A program made the position numbers and the translations under genes. The notes beneath the pieces were generated by a model that was not told the DNA's origin, searched no databases, and saw nothing but the letters and a program-made list of their open reading frames with translations. From Bacillus andreraoultii (GTDB taxonomy: Bacteria; Bacillota; Bacilli; Bacillales; Caldibacillaceae), in contig NZ_LN868937.1 of NCBI RefSeq assembly GCF_001244735.1, positions 352,360 through 416,359 of the forward strand: a DNA stretch of 64,000 nt, in the 5' to 3' direction. This document shows, piece after piece, positions 62,964-64,000 of the stretch (the stretch's first letter is position 1; each line of letters begins with the position of its first letter).

Positions 62964-63216
62964 ACTTGGCGAGTAGAGAACAAATATGGCCCGTGTCGGT
63001 AACTATAATACGTACAGAAATCTTGTCTAACTTTAAAAATTATTGAGTACAAAGTCCCGTTTTAAGCACCTCATTATAATTGAGCGGGCAACTCATAGAT
63101 AAATAGAATCGTATATTATATAATAGGAACGTACGTCTAGGATAGGGGATTATTACGAATAATATAATTCAATTATCCTAGTAAAAAAGGAATATCTATA
63201 CGGAGGAGAGCAGGAA
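62964..63216 (+). promoter_or_regulatory. Upstream region of the zinc-ribbon gene
   Basis: TATAAT at 63119-63124 is a possible -10 with a poor -35. GGAGGAG lies just before the ATG at 63217. Nothing else was recognised. Confidence 0.35.
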
Positions 63217-63681
63217 ATGAGTGAAATTTACGAAAAGATTGGGAGCGGTATAAATAAGATTCAAGGTAGCCTCCAATCAAGTCAAGCGGTTAGTATGCAT
63301 AAGAAAGCGATTCAAGAAGCGGGCTTAAAGCGGTCAGAAATTCTCATTCAACTAGGTGAAGAATTATATAAAAAATACCGCAATGGAGAATTCGAATCTT
63401 CTGAACTTGGGAAAAAAGTAGAAGCGTTAAAGGAATTTGATAGGAAGATTTATGAAGCAAAACAAGCAATTGCTAAACTCCAAGCTGAGTCTACAGACCA
63501 TAATTGCCCGAATTGTGGTGTTAAAGTAACGGTGGATGATAAGTTTTGTGGAAGTTGTGGAACAAAATTAGAGCTATATTCACAAGAAGAAGTAACAGAA
63601 ACAAAAGTATGTTCAAGTTGTGAAGAAGAAATCCCATTCGATGCAGCATTTTGCAGTTGTTGCGGAACAAAATTGTCTTAA
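63217..63681 (+). CDS. Helical protein with two C-terminal zinc ribbons
   Basis: A 154-residue protein. Residues about 1-90 are helical (EIYEKIGSGINKIQGSLQSS, ILIQLGEELYKKYRNGEFES). Two CxxC...CxxC zinc ribbons close it: CPNCGVKVTVDDKFCGSCG and CSSCEEEIPFDAAFCSCCG. No membrane segment. Such helical/double-ribbon proteins are often found beside accessory modules; role unknown. A second zinc-ribbon gene follows 84 bp on, suggesting a small cluster. Confidence 0.85.
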   Translation: MSEIYEKIGSGINKIQGSLQSSQAVSMHKKAIQEAGLKRSEILIQLGEELYKKYRNGEFESSELGKKVEALKEFDRKIYEAKQAIAKLQAESTDHNCPNCGVKVTVDDKFCGSCGTKLELYSQEEVTETKVCSSCEEEIPFDAAFCSCCGTKLS

Positions 63682-63765
63682 TTGTTAAACAGATGTGTAT
63701 AAACTTTAACGATAGCAATTATTTATGGCATGGGAAATTTTTACTTGGTGAGGAGAGAACGGTTT

Positions 63766-64000
63766 ATGTATTGTCGGACATGCGGTCAGTCGAATCCCGA
63801 TTGGAGCAACTACTGTATTTATGATGGGACTTCTTTAGTTAATGATAGTTCCAGTAAAAATGTAAAACTAGCAAACAAAGAAACAAACTTTTGTCCGGGA
63901 TGTGGTGGAAAAATAAGCGGAACGGATAATTATTGTCAGAGTTGCGGATATTCACTGCTTAAATTTACAGTTGGAGAAGAAGATATTCAAGTGGTTCCTC
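63766..64000 (+). CDS. Zinc-ribbon protein, N-terminal part (runs off the window)
   Basis: ATG 63766 follows GAGGAGAG. The visible 78 residues are MYCRTCGQSNPDWSNYCIYD, a ribbon-like pair with its last Cys missing or placed elsewhere, then NFCPGCGGKISGTDNYCQSC, a complete ribbon, then GYSLLKFTVGEEDI. The frame is open at the window edge. Likely a membrane or accessory protein with ribbon domains at the N-terminus. Confidence 0.75.
   Translation, partial: MYCRTCGQSNPDWSNYCIYDGTSLVNDSSSKNVKLANKETNFCPGCGGKISGTDNYCQSCGYSLLKFTVGEEDIQVVP

Overview
The window is low-G+C Gram-positive chromosome, most likely from a Bacillaceae or Planococcaceae relative. The support is a run of Bacillales-type families (UPF0316/YebE, YfiT, DUF4083, LytR-CpsA-Psr, BY-kinase/PHP-phosphatase pair, an EAR-like leader), strong AGGAGG ribosome sites and frequent TTG/GTG starts. 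No rRNA, tRNA or CRISPR array was seen.

Layout. 1-5.9 kb: the end of a teichoic-acid CDP-glycerol glycerophosphotransferase, a secreted 5'-nucleotidase, a 52-bp hairpin minisatellite, a chemotaxis receptor and a small unknown. 6.4-7.8 kb: an intact ISL3 element inserted beside the terminator of an LCP gene, followed by an SGNH hydrolase gene. 10.2-27 kb: an exopolysaccharide locus. It runs chain-length regulator, tyrosine kinase, PHP phosphatase, an RNA leader resembling the EAR processive-antitermination element, galU and a nucleotide-sugar dehydratase. An A+T-rich strain-variable cassette follows (aminotransferase, ATP-grasp, epimerase, priming sugar transferase, glycosyltransferase, a dead IS4-type element, polymerase, flippase, galE). 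27.2-31 kb: nested mobile elements (ISLre2 scar, IS66, an IS4-family element with an 11-bp target duplication). 31.1-36.7 kb: a REP-associated tyrosine transposase overlapping comM/yifB, a retropepsin pair, a small sigma factor, and wreckage of a DUF262/ATPase defence-like pair. 36.9-42.6 kb: a sugar-acid (xylonate-like) operon with a divergent IclR regulator. 43.7-45.2 kb: a TnpB-only IS605-type element.

45.9-52.1 kb holds a minus-strand operon for a membrane protein, a lid-less Hsp70, a membrane-anchored J-like/TPR protein without the HPD motif, and a protein with tandem CbxX-type AAA+ modules. Beside it lies a broken ATPase/TOPRIM-like two-gene system rearranged by an inversion, then an IS110 element with a probable bridge-RNA region and a perfect 52-bp palindrome.

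56.4-64 kb is a plus-strand accessory run: a YjdM zinc ribbon, an unknown, an LprI-type lipoprotein, a 414-residue proteasome-like Ntn hydrolase, a TPR protein, a secreted Ig-repeat protein and two zinc-ribbon proteins. The Ntn-hydrolase candidate has Thr1, Asp17 and Lys33 at exact proteasome-beta spacing. The Hsp70/J-TPR/AAA operon and the Ntn-hydrolase cluster are the best candidates for undescribed systems. Any link between the two is inference.
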